Shown in pieces: positions 26,875 through 36,012 of a DNA stretch of 61,906 bases. The stretch's first letter is position 1; each line of letters starts with the position of its first letter. The notes under the pieces were generated by a model. That model was given only the letters and a program-made list of their open reading frames with translations. It was not told the DNA's origin and did no database searches. The DNA is from Verrucomicrobiia bacterium (lineage in GTDB: Bacteria; Verrucomicrobiota; Verrucomicrobiia; Limisphaerales; UBA11358). The position numbers were made by a program, and so were the translations under genes. Where the stretch lies: contig JARLJW010000046.1 in NCBI GenBank assembly GCA_031290985.1, positions 1 through 61,906 of the forward strand, in the 5' to 3' direction.

Positions 26875-27768
26875 ATGAATCTGAATCGAAAAAACGCCCG
26901 TGGTTTCACCTTGATCGAGTTGTTGGTGGTCATTGCCATCATTGCCATATTGGCGGCGATGCTTCTGCCGGCTCTCGCCAAGGCCAAGGGCCGGGCCCAA
27001 GAGGCCGTCTCGCTCAGCAATCAGAAGCAATGGGGCCTGGCTCAAACCTTGTATGTGGATGACAGCAACGGCATATTCCCCTTCCCGAGATATCAGAATT
27101 ATGCCGCCAGCCTAGATCAGGACTACCCTTCATGGCTGCCCATCTATGGTTATCATAATACGCTGCATGTGGGCGACGATGTCTGGTTCAATGCCCTGCC
27201 CTCCTATGTAGCCAACAAACCCATGTATTATTGGGCTTCCACGCCGGAACTCATAAAACAGTTCAGCGCTTCAAAATCCATTTTCCTCTGCCCGACCGCC
27301 ACCACCCAAGGCGTTGATCCAATCGATCAAAGCGCAGATCATGGCTGGATGACGTCCGGTGCCCGCCCACTGTTCGGTTACGGGATGAATTCAAAAGCCG
27401 TGGTCAACGAGCAGGTCAACAACATAAACGCCGTCGCCAAAACCTCGATCATTAAACATCCTTCGGCGTTCGTGCTTTTTTCCGATGTCCGCAACCGGAC
27501 CGCCGAAACGCCGTTTTATCAATCGTCAACTGACAACCAGTACCTCCTGGCCACCCCGCATAACTATACCACGCGTTTCTCCTCACGCCACAACGGGGGC
27601 GCCAACATCTCCTTTGGTGATGGCCATGCCGCCTTCTTCAAATATGACTATATCGTGGCCGACGGTGTCAAGGCGGCTGCCGACGGCAGTGGCCAGGTCC
27701 CCCCGATCGGCCATGACACGGGCCAGCCGGATATCAACTGGGATGTCAATGGACAACGTGTGCCTTGA
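26875..27768 (+). CDS. Type II secretion/pseudopilin-like protein with H-X9-DG motif
   Basis: This 297-aa protein starts at 26875 with MNLNRKNARGFTLIELLVVIAIIAILAAML, a class III prepilin signal: cleavage after Gly of RGFTLIE leaves an N-methylated Phe and a hydrophobic helix. The rest is a globular domain with the C-terminal RHNGGANISFGDGHAAFF, where His, nine residues, then Asp-Gly give the H-X9-DG motif of the DUF1559-type family, which is greatly expanded in Planctomycetes and Verrucomicrobiota. Its role is unknown, perhaps a minor pseudopilin. No secretion genes are nearby. Confidence 0.92.
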   Translation: MNLNRKNARGFTLIELLVVIAIIAILAAMLLPALAKAKGRAQEAVSLSNQKQWGLAQTLYVDDSNGIFPFPRYQNYAASLDQDYPSWLPIYGYHNTLHVGDDVWFNALPSYVANKPMYYWASTPELIKQFSASKSIFLCPTATTQGVDPIDQSADHGWMTSGARPLFGYGMNSKAVVNEQVNNINAVAKTSIIKHPSAFVLFSDVRNRTAETPFYQSSTDNQYLLATPHNYTTRFSSRHNGGANISFGDGHAAFFKYDYIVADGVKAAADGSGQVPPIGHDTGQPDINWDVNGQRVP

Positions 27769-27801
27769 TTTCCAGAGCAAAACCGCTTCTCTTTACCGCC
27801 A

Positions 27802-28560
27802 ATGAAACTCATTCGTTCCCGCCTGCTTTTATCCGCCGCCTGCCTCGGAGCCTTGCTGCTCACCACCGCGCCCCTGCGCGCGGTGGACGACACCATGTCC
27901 GCGCCGACCACCCAGGCGCTAAAAAGCACCAAGCTCCACTTCCTCAAGCCCGGCCAGCCCGATGCCGCCGCCCTCCTCGCCCCGCCGCCCCTCATTGATT
28001 CCGTCGAGCAGGCCGCCGAAATGGACGAAGTCCGCGCCGTCTATCACGCCGCCAGCGAGGTCGACAAACAGGCCGCCTATGGCGAGAAGAAATTCTCCGT
28101 CTTCAACTTCACCGTCGCCGTCGGCCCTTACTTCGTCGCCACCAACCTCCCCAAGACCACCGCGTTCTTTGAGCAGGTCCAGCTCGATGCCGAAACCGTC
28201 ACCGACCTCGGCAAGGATTACTTCAAGCGTCCGCGCCCCTTCACCACCGACCCCAGCCTCGCGAACGGCAAGTTGGAAAAATCCTTCAGCTATCCCAGCG
28301 GCCACTCCACAGAATCCATGGTCCTCGCGCTCGTCCTCGCCGACCTCATCCCGGACCAAGGCGATGCCATCATCGCCCACGCCCGCACCATCGGCTGGCA
28401 CCGCGTCCAGATCGCGCGGCATTATCCCTCCGATATTTTTGCCGGCCGCACCCTCGCCCGCGCCATCACCCGGGAGTTCAAGCAAAACGATGACTTCCAA
28501 AAGGAATTTGCCGAGGTGAAAAAAGAGATTGAGACCGCCCGCAGCACCGCCAAGAATTAA
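27802..28560 (+). CDS. Exported PAP2-family acid phosphatase
   Basis: This 252-aa protein has an N-terminal signal peptide (LIRSRLLLSAACLGALLLTTAPLRA). The PAP2/class A phosphatase triad is visible: KDYFKRPRPF (motif 1, KxxxxxxRP-like), SYPSGHSTESMVLA (motif 2), and GWHRVQIARHYPSDIFAGR (motif 3, with the catalytic His of RHYPSD). It is predicted to hydrolyse phosphate monoesters in the periplasm. It starts 33 bp after the prepilin gene and ends at a good terminator. In view of the phosphate-type binding proteins further on, a phosphate-scavenging role is possible but only inferred. Confidence 0.92.
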   Translation: MKLIRSRLLLSAACLGALLLTTAPLRAVDDTMSAPTTQALKSTKLHFLKPGQPDAAALLAPPPLIDSVEQAAEMDEVRAVYHAASEVDKQAAYGEKKFSVFNFTVAVGPYFVATNLPKTTAFFEQVQLDAETVTDLGKDYFKRPRPFTTDPSLANGKLEKSFSYPSGHSTESMVLALVLADLIPDQGDAIIAHARTIGWHRVQIARHYPSDIFAGRTLARAITREFKQNDDFQKEFAEVKKEIETARSTAKN

Positions 28561-28578
28561 AGTTTCCGGTCAAACCAA

Positions 28579-28614
28579 ACGCGCGCCGAAACCATGTCGG
28601 CGCGCGTTTTTAAT
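28579..28614 (+). terminator. Rho-independent terminator after the PAP2 phosphatase
   Basis: A 10-bp GC-rich stem, ACGCGCGCCG (28579-28588) pairing with CGGCGCGCGT (28598-28607), has a 9-base loop and is followed by TTTTTAATTTATTT. Confidence 0.85.
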
Positions 28615-28677
28615 TTATTTGAGGGCCGCAGGGCTGCCACCAACACAACCAGTTCAAAACCAAACGAAACCCTCCGG

Positions 28678-28716
28678 CCCCCTCGCCGCTCGGAGGGGAG
28701 AGGGTTAGGGGTGCCC
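28678..28716. repeat. Interspersed repeat, copy 1
   Basis: This copy has CCCTCGCCGCTCGGAGGGG followed by AGAGGGTTAGGGGTG. A near-identical copy is at 32337-32380. The outer bases can pair. Repeats of this GAGGGGAGAGGGTTAG type are widespread in intergenic DNA of many bacteria. Confidence 0.7.
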
Positions 28717-29154
28717 TCACTGCTTCAACCGGAAAAACAGGTTCCCCACCGGCGGCGTGATCGTCACAAAATTCGTGCCGAAACCGTTCGTCATGGAAAA
28801 ACCGCTCGTGGTCCAGCTCGGGGAGGTCAGAGTGCCGTTTTGCTGCAAGGTATAGCTGCCCGTGTTCGGCCACAGGATCTTCACGCTGTTCGGCCCGTTC
28901 GGCACAATGATCAGATTCGGCAGGCCCGGCGTCTGCACCACGTTGATCAGCGCCCAGAAACCGCCCGTCACCGCATAATTCCCGCCGCTCATCACCCCGC
29001 TCGCATCCGGCTGGCCGATGGTGCCGCTCACGGTGTAGGTGCCGCCCGTGCTCGTCCCGCCGCCGCCGGCGACCTTGTACCAGTCAATCGTATAGCTCTG
29101 CGCAAAACCGATGGCCGGCAGCAGCACCGCGAACAGCAAAATGATTTTTTTCAT
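28717..29154 (-). CDS. Small exported protein
   Basis: This is a 145-aa protein with signal peptide KKIILLFAVLLPAIGFAQ. The mature part begins SYTIDWYKVAGGGGTSTGGTY and reads TIGQPDASGVMSGGNYAVTGGFWA, a pattern often seen in exported Verrucomicrobiota/Planctomycete proteins, then about 50 residues of the C-terminal fibronectin-like region (SYTLQQNGTLTSPSWTT to FFRLKQ). It is 6 bp downstream of the S74-domain gene and is probably cotranscribed with it. Function unknown. Confidence 0.8.
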   Translation of the reverse strand: MKKIILLFAVLLPAIGFAQSYTIDWYKVAGGGGTSTGGTYTVSGTIGQPDASGVMSGGNYAVTGGFWALINVVQTPGLPNLIIVPNGPNSVKILWPNTGSYTLQQNGTLTSPSWTTSGFSMTNGFGTNFVTITPPVGNLFFRLKQ

Positions 29155-29160
29155 AAAACC

Positions 29161-30987
29161 TTATTTTTTGGCTGCCATAGTTTGCACCATCTGCGCGAGA
29201 TCATCCAATCGTTTTTCGAGCTCGCTGATCTTCGCGTCCTTGGCTTTCACCTCCGCCTCCAGCTTCTGGTTCAAGCCTTGGATGGCCGCCAGTTCCACGC
29301 CGTCGAATTCCAGTGTCGTGATGCTCTTGTCATCGCGCCCGGGATAGAACGCCGCCTTGAACGCCTGCGCCATCGGCCCGATGTTCGGCGTGGCGGAATC
29401 CTGCTCCCATTTGTAATTCCATTTCTCCACCGGCACCGCCGCCAGCCGGGACAAAACCTCCCCGCCATCCACCGCCGCAAAATTCTTCTTGGCATTCTGG
29501 TCCGAGATCGTCGCCCAGGCCGTGCCGCCCGCCGCCAGCGACACCCCCGCCGTCGGGTTGCCCGCGCCGTCGATATCCGTCACGAACCGCGCGCCGCCCG
29601 TGCTGCGGAAGCTCGCCTGGTTCACCGCCGTCGAGGTGAAGTCAAAAGGTTGCGCATCGGCCCAGACGAATGTCCCCGCCTGATCCGCCTTCGCCCGGTT
29701 GCCCGCCGCAAACGCGAAGTTCGTGGCCTCATTGGCGCTGCCGCCCGGAATCGTTCCGAACGTCGCATTGTTCAAAATCACGTTGTTGGATCCGCCCCCG
29801 ATGAAGCCGCCCACCGCCCCGGATTGGATCTGGTTATTTTGACCGCCAGCGATGCCCGCAGCCGTTGAACCGGTCTGGATGGCGTTGTTCAAACCCCCGC
29901 CGATGAAGGCATCATCCGTGCCGATCGAATTGTTGTTCCCGCCGCCGATCACCGAGGCCGGCGTGCCGTTGGGCCCCGTCGCATCGGTCTGGACCACATT
30001 GCCTGAGCCGCCGCCGATGACCGCATACGCCCCGCCTTGAACGGTGTTGTTGAGGCCCCCGCCGACGACCACATTGTTCGCCTGGCTCTGGATGAAATTC
30101 CCCTGGCCGCCGCCGATGAAGCCGAAATCCGCGCCGACCGTATTGGCGGCAAATGAATTCACCGCGCCACCACCCGCGATGACCGAACCCTCCACACCGC
30201 CATAGACGGAATTGAAACTGCCGCCGCCGATGAGGTTCGGCACGTTGCCCTGGCCGGAGGATGGGACCGGGCCGGATTTGATTCCTTTCATCACCACGGT
30301 GCCCACCACCACGACCGCCGGCGGCTCGATGCGGAAGCCGCGCGCATTGTTCACCCAAAATTCCAACGGCTGGTCGTCCAGCGTGCCCAGAAAATTTCCA
30401 CTCTGCGGACTCGTCCCGTTGTTGCCGGTCGTATGCCAGAAGCTGGCCGCCCCCAGTCCGTCCAACGTCGCTGCGTTCACATTCGTCAGGCTGCTCCCGT
30501 CGCCCGTGAACGCGCCCGTGAACTGGTCACCGGTGTTCGTGAACGCCACCGCGCCACCGTAAGTGCCCGCCAGCGAATCGCCCAACAACACGCCCGTCAC
30601 ATTGCCCGCCGTGATCGCATACGGCGTCGGCAGCAGCGGCTGGCGCGGCGACAGCGTCACAAATTCCGCCCCGCCATTCGTCCGCACGCCGATCGACAGC
30701 CAGCGCGGGCTGCCATCAAATCCGCCGCCGAGATCAACCGTCGTCGTGAACAACCCGTTGCTCACGGTCACCGCCGCATTCGTCACCGGCCCGGCCACGA
30801 GCGCGCTGCCATTCGTTGCCCCGTCGTACAGCGTGAACGTCGCGTCATAGTTTCCGTTTGCGGGACCGCCGGTGTCATTCAGCCGTCCCTGATATGTAAA
30901 CGCCGTGCCCTGGGCGCGGGCCACGGCACCGTTGAATACAATGGTTGACAACAGCCCGGCCACGACTGCAAGACGATATAGTTTCAT
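29161..30987 (-). CDS. Exported beta-roll protein with S74 chaperone-like C-terminus
   Basis: This 608-aa protein has signal peptide RLAVVAGLLSTIVFNGAVARAQG. An N-terminal region (AFTYQGRLNDTGGPANGNYD, then WLSIGVRTNGGAEF) is common in this phylum. Residues about 225-425 are a chain of GGG-containing repeats (IGGGSFNSVYGG, VIAGGGAVNSF, FIGGGQGNFIQS, VVGGGLNNTVQ and similar) resembling YadA-head or left-handed beta-roll repeats. The C-terminus ATISDQNAKKNFAAVDG, then FKAAFYPGRDDKSI and LEFDGVELAAIQGLNQKLE resembles the peptidase S74 intramolecular chaperone, followed by a coiled coil. S74 domains trimerise phage tail spikes and then cut themselves off at a Ser-Asp motif, which is present (SDQ). 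Probably a trimeric surface fibre. Confidence 0.85.
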   Translation of the reverse strand: MKLYRLAVVAGLLSTIVFNGAVARAQGTAFTYQGRLNDTGGPANGNYDATFTLYDGATNGSALVAGPVTNAAVTVSNGLFTTTVDLGGGFDGSPRWLSIGVRTNGGAEFVTLSPRQPLLPTPYAITAGNVTGVLLGDSLAGTYGGAVAFTNTGDQFTGAFTGDGSSLTNVNAATLDGLGAASFWHTTGNNGTSPQSGNFLGTLDDQPLEFWVNNARGFRIEPPAVVVVGTVVMKGIKSGPVPSSGQGNVPNLIGGGSFNSVYGGVEGSVIAGGGAVNSFAANTVGADFGFIGGGQGNFIQSQANNVVVGGGLNNTVQGGAYAVIGGGSGNVVQTDATGPNGTPASVIGGGNNNSIGTDDAFIGGGLNNAIQTGSTAAGIAGGQNNQIQSGAVGGFIGGGSNNVILNNATFGTIPGGSANEATNFAFAAGNRAKADQAGTFVWADAQPFDFTSTAVNQASFRSTGGARFVTDIDGAGNPTAGVSLAAGGTAWATISDQNAKKNFAAVDGGEVLSRLAAVPVEKWNYKWEQDSATPNIGPMAQAFKAAFYPGRDDKSITTLEFDGVELAAIQGLNQKLEAEVKAKDAKISELEKRLDDLAQMVQTMAAKK

Positions 30988-31391
30988 ATTATTTGGAAGT
31001 TAGATTTTTGAAATTTGAAAAGACCCGGAAATCACCTCAGACGGCCAACTCTCCCAAACCTTCGCCCGCCTGTCAACCGTCCCCGGAAAAAAACGGTGGC
31101 AGTTTCGCGACAATCTGACTGCCCGTGGAACGCCGGTCACCGGCCCGGCGTGTTCCTGTTTCACCTTTCCACGCGAGTAGATGGTTTTGGATGTTGGAGC
31201 TTGAAGCTTGAAGCCTGGTGCTTTTTCGTCATTCGTCATTGGCGCTTCGTCATTTCCCAATCCACGGCTAAACGGTTAAAAAAGTTTGAACATTCCCCCG
31301 CCCCGCCCGGTCAGACCCGCCGGAACGTGCAATTGTGGATTGCCTTTTGTCCCGCAATCGTGAAAATTCTGCGTTCGCGATATTGAACACT
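30988..31391. other. Divergent intergenic region with word-like repeats
   Basis: This 404-bp region separates the S74 gene and the FKBP gene; no credible gene is seen. At 31186-31262 it has a low-complexity segment built from GAAGCTTGAAG, CGTCATTCGTCATT and GCTTCGTCATT words, in the style of dispersed intergenic repeats. An IR, GCCGGTCACCGGC, sits near 31132. Confidence 0.55.
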
Positions 31392-32222
31392 ATGAAAAAA
31401 GTCATTTTCTCCCTGATCTGTCTCGGGTCGGCCACGGCCGTGTTTGCTGACACCACCAACGTTCTCACCGATGAAAACTCCAAGGTCAGCTACGCCATTG
31501 GCATGCTGACCGGCCATTCCTGGCAACAGCAAAACGTCGATTTTGACGTGGATCTCTACGCCCGCGGCATCCGGGACGGCAAAGGCGGCGGCACCACGCT
31601 GATGACGCCCGAGGAGGCCCAGGCCACCATCACCAAATTCAAACAGGAATTCGGCGCCAAACAGCAAAAACTCCAGGCCGAGAAGGGCATCAAGAACAAG
31701 GCCGATGGCGACGCCTACCTCGCCGCCAACAAGAAGAACCCCGGCGTCGTCACCCTGGATGACGGTCTCCAGTACCTCGTCGAAACCGACGGCACCGGCG
31801 CCCTGCCCGGCCCCATGGACACCGTCACCGTGAACTACCGCGGCACCCTCATCGACGGCACGGAATTCGACAGCTCCTACAAACGCGGCCAGCCCGCCAC
31901 CTTCCAAGTCGGCGGCGTCATCCACGGCTGGACCGAGGCCCTGCAAAAAATGAAGGTCGGCTCCAAGTGGAAGCTCTTCATCCCCGCCACCCTCGCCTAC
32001 GGCGAACAAGGCCGCCCGGGCATCCCCCCCAACTCCACCCTCATTTTTGAAGTCGAGCTCCTCGACATCAAGTCCCCCACGCCGCCCCCGCAGGCCCAGC
32101 CGGTCGCGCCGCTCACCAGCGACATCATCAAGGTGCCCAGCGCCGAGGAAATGAAAAAGGGCGCCAAGATCGAGGTCATTAAACCCGAGGACGCCGCCAA
32201 GATGCAGAACAGCGCCAAGTAA
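31392..32222 (+). CDS. Exported FKBP-type peptidyl-prolyl isomerase
   Basis: Cis-trans prolyl isomerase of the FkpA/Mip type, 276 aa from ATG 31392. Signal peptide: KKVIFSLICLGSATAVFAD. Residues about 25-105 form the helical dimerisation domain (SKVSYAIGMLTGHSW to QKLQAEKGIKNK). The FKBP domain follows: VNYRGTLIDGTEFDSSYKRG, GWTEALQKMKVGSKWKLFIPA, YGEQGRPGIPPNSTLIFEVELL, retaining the usual aromatic pocket. A C-terminal tail of about 50 residues is charged. It assists folding of exported proteins; the neighbouring HtrA protease fits an envelope-quality-control function. Confidence 0.94.
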   Translation: MKKVIFSLICLGSATAVFADTTNVLTDENSKVSYAIGMLTGHSWQQQNVDFDVDLYARGIRDGKGGGTTLMTPEEAQATITKFKQEFGAKQQKLQAEKGIKNKADGDAYLAANKKNPGVVTLDDGLQYLVETDGTGALPGPMDTVTVNYRGTLIDGTEFDSSYKRGQPATFQVGGVIHGWTEALQKMKVGSKWKLFIPATLAYGEQGRPGIPPNSTLIFEVELLDIKSPTPPPQAQPVAPLTSDIIKVPSAEEMKKGAKIEVIKPEDAAKMQNSAK

Positions 32223-32242
32223 TTTATCCCAAAAATCAACCT

Positions 32243-32273
32243 GGCGGACGCCCCGGCGTCCGCCATTTTTTTT
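32243..32273 (+). terminator. Rho-independent terminator after the FKBP gene
   Basis: GGCGGACGCC (32243-32252) pairs with GGCGTCCGCC (32255-32264) and is followed by ATTTTTTTT. It is a strong stem with a tiny loop. Confidence 0.9.
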
Positions 32274-32336
32274 ACAAAGAATTATGGCTTCCTTCTGTTC
32301 TACCGCATGCAAATTTCAAGTAACCGTCGGGGCCAG

Positions 32337-32380
32337 TCCCCTCGCCCCTCGGAGGGGAGAGGGTTAGGGTGAGGGGTGCC
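32337..32380. repeat. Interspersed repeat, copy 2
   Basis: Second copy of the sequence at 28678: CCCTCGCCCCTCGGAGGGG, then AGAGGGTTAGGGTGAGGGGTGCC. It differs by one base in the left half and by a 5-bp addition. Located between the FKBP terminator and the HtrA gene. Confidence 0.7.
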
Positions 32381-32456
32381 CCAAATTTGCCCATAAAAGG
32401 CGTGCTCACACCGGAATCTTTGAACATTTGACCGCCGGCCATGTCTCTGTTCTAGT

Positions 32457-33989
32457 ATGAAAATGACCCGTACGTTCATCGGCCTGTCGTCCGCGGCGCT
32501 TGCCTTGGTGGTATTGATCGTCACCGTTCATTACGTCGCCCATGCCAGGGAGTCCGCCCCGGCCATCCATGTGGACACCACTCCCGTCGACCGCACCCCC
32601 GGCAGCGGCAACAGTTACGGGCCCATCATCAAGAAAATCGCCCCGAGCGTTGTTAACATCTATTCCACCCGCTTCATCAAGCAGCGCGTCTATCGCGATC
32701 CCTTTTACCCGCTCATGCGCCAGTTCTTCGGCAACCAGATTCCCGATGAAAGCCGCGAATACACCCGGCGCGACAACTGGCTCGGCTCCGGCATGATTGT
32801 CACGCCGGACGGCTATATCCTCACCGCCAATCACGTCGTCGACGGCGCGGACGAGATCAACGTCACCACCTCCAACGACAAGATCGAATACCCCGCCAAG
32901 ATCATCGGCACGGACCCGGCCACCGACATCGCGGTCCTCAAGATCGAGGGTGCCAACCTGCCCGCCATTTCCCTCGGCGACAGCAGCCAGCTCGAGGTTG
33001 GCGATGTCGTCCTCGCCATCGGCAACCCCTTTGGCGTGGGCCAGACCGTCACCCGCGGCATCATCAGCGCGCTCAGTCGCAGCCTGCCCATGGAGGATGA
33101 TGCAAACCCCTATCACAGCGCCCGCTACCAGGATTTCATCCAGACCGATGCCTCCATCAACCAGGGCAACTCCGGCGGTGCGCTCGTGGATGCCCAAGGG
33201 CGCTTGATCGGCATCAACGACGCCATCGTCAGCCCCAGCGGTGCCAGCGCCGGCATTGGTTTCGCCGTCCCCATCAACCTCGCCCGCAGCGTCATGGAAA
33301 GCTTCCTCAACGGCGGCAAGGTGGCGCGCGGCTACCTCGGCGTTGATTTGCAGGAAGTGGATGCCGGTCTCGCCAAAAGTTTCGGCGTCTCCAGCTCCGG
33401 CGGTGCGCTCGTGACGCAAGTCGGCGATGGCACGCCCGCCGCCAACGCCGGCCTGAAATCCGGCGATGTCATCGTGGCCATCAATGACCAGTCCGTTTCC
33501 AGCGTGGAAAACCTCAAGGTCACCATCTCCCAGCTTGCGCCCGGCTCCAAAGCCGCCCTGAAGGTCATCCGCACCGGTGCGGAATTGAAACTCACCGCCA
33601 CCCTCGGCGAAAAATCCCTCGGCGAAAAACCGCCCCTCCAGCCCAATCCTGCCACCGCGACCCCGGAAAGCCCCCGCGCCGATGCCCTTGATGGCGTGTA
33701 CGTGCAGGATCTGGACTCCGGCTTCCGCCGGCAATTGGGTGCGCCATTGGACGTCGTCGGGGCCGTGGTTACCGATGTGGACAACGCCTCCAATTCTTCC
33801 GTGGCCGGCTTGCATCGGGGCGATGTCATCCTCGAAATCAATCACCAGCCCGTCGCCAATGCCGGAGACGCCGTTCGCCTGGGCAAATCCGTGAAAAGCG
33901 ACCAGATCCTCGTCAAGGTCTGGCGGCGGTTCGCCGATGGTGCCGTCATCCGTTACCTCAGTGTCAGCAACACCCGCCACACGAAGTAA
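32457..33989 (+). CDS. HtrA/DegP-type periplasmic serine protease
   Basis: This 510-aa protein has an N-terminal membrane/signal segment (FIGLSSAALALVVLIVTVHYVA). The trypsin-like domain holds the catalytic His in ILTANHVVDG, Asp in ATDIAVLKI and Ser in GNSGGALVD. Two PDZ domains follow: the first around YLGVDLQEVDAGLAKSFGV to VGDGTPAANAGLKSGDVIVAIN, the second around VDNASNSSVAGLHRGDVILEIN. It degrades or refolds misfolded envelope proteins. The start (ATG 32457) is preceded by a repeat element, with the promoter probably in between. Which of DegP/DegQ/DegS it corresponds to is uncertain. Confidence 0.95.
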   Translation: MKMTRTFIGLSSAALALVVLIVTVHYVAHARESAPAIHVDTTPVDRTPGSGNSYGPIIKKIAPSVVNIYSTRFIKQRVYRDPFYPLMRQFFGNQIPDESREYTRRDNWLGSGMIVTPDGYILTANHVVDGADEINVTTSNDKIEYPAKIIGTDPATDIAVLKIEGANLPAISLGDSSQLEVGDVVLAIGNPFGVGQTVTRGIISALSRSLPMEDDANPYHSARYQDFIQTDASINQGNSGGALVDAQGRLIGINDAIVSPSGASAGIGFAVPINLARSVMESFLNGGKVARGYLGVDLQEVDAGLAKSFGVSSSGGALVTQVGDGTPAANAGLKSGDVIVAINDQSVSSVENLKVTISQLAPGSKAALKVIRTGAELKLTATLGEKSLGEKPPLQPNPATATPESPRADALDGVYVQDLDSGFRRQLGAPLDVVGAVVTDVDNASNSSVAGLHRGDVILEINHQPVANAGDAVRLGKSVKSDQILVKVWRRFADGAVIRYLSVSNTRHTK

Positions 33990-33994
33990 CGGAG

Positions 33995-34013
33995 CGCGGG
34001 CGGCCCGCCCGCG
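33995..34013. terminator. GC-only hairpin after the HtrA gene
   Basis: CGCGGGCG (33995-34002) pairs with CGCCCGCG (34006-34013) around GCC, 6 bp past the stop. There is no T-run, so it may be a terminator or an mRNA-stabilising stem. Confidence 0.5.
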
Positions 34014-34182
34014 TGTTCAGCCGCAACAACATCACCTGGCCGGAAGCATGGAAACCGGTGCCAACGTCATGCCACGCAATGGAGCGCGGCATTTCGAATT
34101 CAACGCGTCGTCCCCATTCGCCATTCGCGCTTCCGTCCCGCAGTTGAACTTGCCCCCGCCAACCTGTACGCTGTGACCAACG

Positions 34183-35115
34183 ATGGCCGTTAAATACAAA
34201 GACTATTACGAATCTCTCGGCGTTCCCCGCACCGCGAGCGAGGCCGACATCAAAAAAGCCTTCCGCAAGCTCGCCCGCGAATATCATCCCGATGTCGCCA
34301 AGGACAAAAAAAAGGCCGAGGAAAAATTCAAGGAAATCAACGAGGCCTACGAGGTCCTGTCCGACAAGGACAAGCGCTCGAAATACGACGAACTCGGTCC
34401 CAACTGGAAATCCGGCGCCGAATTCCGTCCCCCGCCCGGCTATGGCGGCTTCCCCGGCGGCCAGACCTTCCGCCATGGACGCCCCAGCGGCAATGGCACC
34501 CAGGAATTCGAATTCGGCGGCACCGGCTTCAGCAGCTTTTTCGAGCAGCTCTTCGGCTCACGCATGGCCGGCGGCGGTTTCGGCCAACCCGGCGGCTTTG
34601 GCGCGCAGGAACCACAGAGCCGCGATGTCGAGGGCGACATCCTCGTCTCGCTCGATGAAGCCCGGAACGGCTCCATCCGCACCGTCACCGTGCGGCATGA
34701 AGGCGGGGCGGATTCCCATCAGGTCAAGATTCCCGCCGGCATCACCGAGGGACAAAAACTGCGTATCGCCGGCCGTGGCGAAAATGGCGGCGACCTCTAC
34801 CTCCGCGTCCGCCTCGCCAAACATCCGGACTTCGAAGTCGAGGGCCACAACCTCATCCACGAACTCGAGCTGGCCCCATGGGAGGCCGCGCTGGGTGCGG
34901 AGATTTCCGTGCCCACCCTTGATGGCCGCGTCAGCATCAAGATTCCCGCCGGCACCGCCAGCGGCCAGAAGCTCCGCGTCCGCGGCCGCGGCCTCGGCAA
35001 GAACGGCGACCTCTTCGTCGTCACCCGGCTCGTCATGCCCGACAAACTTTCCGACGCGGAAAAAAAGCTGTGGCAGCAGCTCGCCCACGAATCCAAATTC
35101 AACCCGCGTGACTGA
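34183..35115 (+). CDS. DnaJ-class co-chaperone (CbpA-like)
   Basis: This 310-aa protein has an N-terminal J domain with the HPD tripeptide ([20 protein letters not shown]) that stimulates DnaK. A Gly/Phe-rich region ([24 protein letters not shown]) follows, then the two C-terminal beta domains with [19 protein letters not shown] and [21 protein letters not shown]. The zinc-finger domain of DnaJ is absent, as in CbpA/DnaJ type II. It lies 193 bp after htrA, with the stem above. Confidence 0.93.
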   Translation: MAVKYKDYYESLGVPRTASEADIKKAFRKLAREYHPDVAKDKKKAEEKFKEINEAYEVLSDKDKRSKYDELGPNWKSGAEFRPPPGYGGFPGGQTFRHGRPSGNGTQEFEFGGTGFSSFFEQLFGSRMAGGGFGQPGGFGAQEPQSRDVEGDILVSLDEARNGSIRTVTVRHEGGADSHQVKIPAGITEGQKLRIAGRGENGGDLYLRVRLAKHPDFEVEGHNLIHELELAPWEAALGAEISVPTLDGRVSIKIPAGTASGQKLRVRGRGLGKNGDLFVVTRLVMPDKLSDAEKKLWQQLAHESKFNPRD

Positions 35116-35123
35116 TGAAACGA

Positions 35124-35192
35124 GAATGGAAGATTGAGGATGGAAGATGGCCGGCCTTTCCATCCTCCATCGTCAATTTTCCATTCTTGGTT
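35124..35192. repeat. Imperfect palindromic intergenic repeat
   Basis: The left arm GAATGGAAGATTGAGGATGG faces a right arm whose complement reads GAATGGAAAATTGACGATGG, joined by about 20 bp. The word ATTGAGGATGxAxGATGGCCG recurs at 4301-4325 between ftsZ and uvrA. It fits a short dispersed, possibly MITE-like, intergenic element. Confidence 0.55.
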
Positions 35193-35203
35193 TGAGATGA
35201 AGT

Positions 35204-35908
35204 ATGGCCACCCAAAAGACCATTCTGATAACCGGCGTCTCCCGCGGCTGCGGGCGCGCCCTCGCTGAGAAATTCATCCAGCTCGGCCACACCGTCATCG
35301 GCTGCGGCCGCTCCGAAAAAGACATCGCCGCCCTGACCAAACAATTCCCCGCGCCGAATCATTTTTCCGTCGCGAACGTGGCCGACGACCCGCAAGTCGC
35401 CGCCTGGGCCAAAAAAGTTTTATCCTCGCACCCCGCACCCGACCTGCTCCTGAACAGCGCCGCGCTCATGAACCGCCCGGCCCCGCTCTGGCAGATCCCC
35501 GCGTCAGAATTCTCCGCCATCATCGACGTCAACCTCAAGGGCGTGGCCAACGTCATCCGTCATTTCGTTCCCGCCATGATCGCGCGCAAAGCGGGCGTCA
35601 TCGTCAATTTCAGTTCCGGCTGGGGCCGTTCCACCGATGCCGAAGTCGCGCCGTATTGTGCCACCAAGTGGGCCATCGAAGGCCTCACGCAAGCGCTCGC
35701 CCAGGAGCTTCCCGCCGGCCTCGCCGCCGTCCCGCTCAATCCCGGCATCATCAACACGGACATGCTCCGCACCTGCTGGTCCGCCGGCGCCGCCAGCTAT
35801 CCCGGCCCGGACGAATGGGCCAGGACAGCCGCCCCGTTCTTGCTCAAGCTTAATGCCGCCAACAATGCCGAACAACTCACCGTTCCCATTCGTAACGCTC
35901 TGGGCTGA
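35204..35908 (+). CDS. Short-chain dehydrogenase/reductase
   Basis: This 234-aa protein has the Rossmann nucleotide-binding start ILITGVSRGCGRALAEKF (TGxxxGxG), LLLNSAALMNRP (the NAA-type motif), and the active-site SSGWGRSTDAEVAPYCATKWA, with Ser and the Tyr-x-x-x-Lys pair. NADP preference is suggested by CGRSEKD after the second strand. The substrate is unknown. It stands alone between the DnaJ gene and the serpins. Confidence 0.93.
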   Translation: MATQKTILITGVSRGCGRALAEKFIQLGHTVIGCGRSEKDIAALTKQFPAPNHFSVANVADDPQVAAWAKKVLSSHPAPDLLLNSAALMNRPAPLWQIPASEFSAIIDVNLKGVANVIRHFVPAMIARKAGVIVNFSSGWGRSTDAEVAPYCATKWAIEGLTQALAQELPAGLAAVPLNPGIINTDMLRTCWSAGAASYPGPDEWARTAAPFLLKLNAANNAEQLTVPIRNALG

Positions 35909-36012
35909 TCAGTTTTTTCTAATACACTTCGAGCTGGCGTGTCATACCCCATGTGGGGAATCATTTGTACCGGGACATGGATCACAACCCAGACTGGTTA
36001 TCCCATCGTGCT

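Noticed and set aside
31392..32222. A 333-codon antisense frame opposite the FKBP gene
   Set aside because: It lacks motifs, while the FKBP signature on the plus strand is clear.
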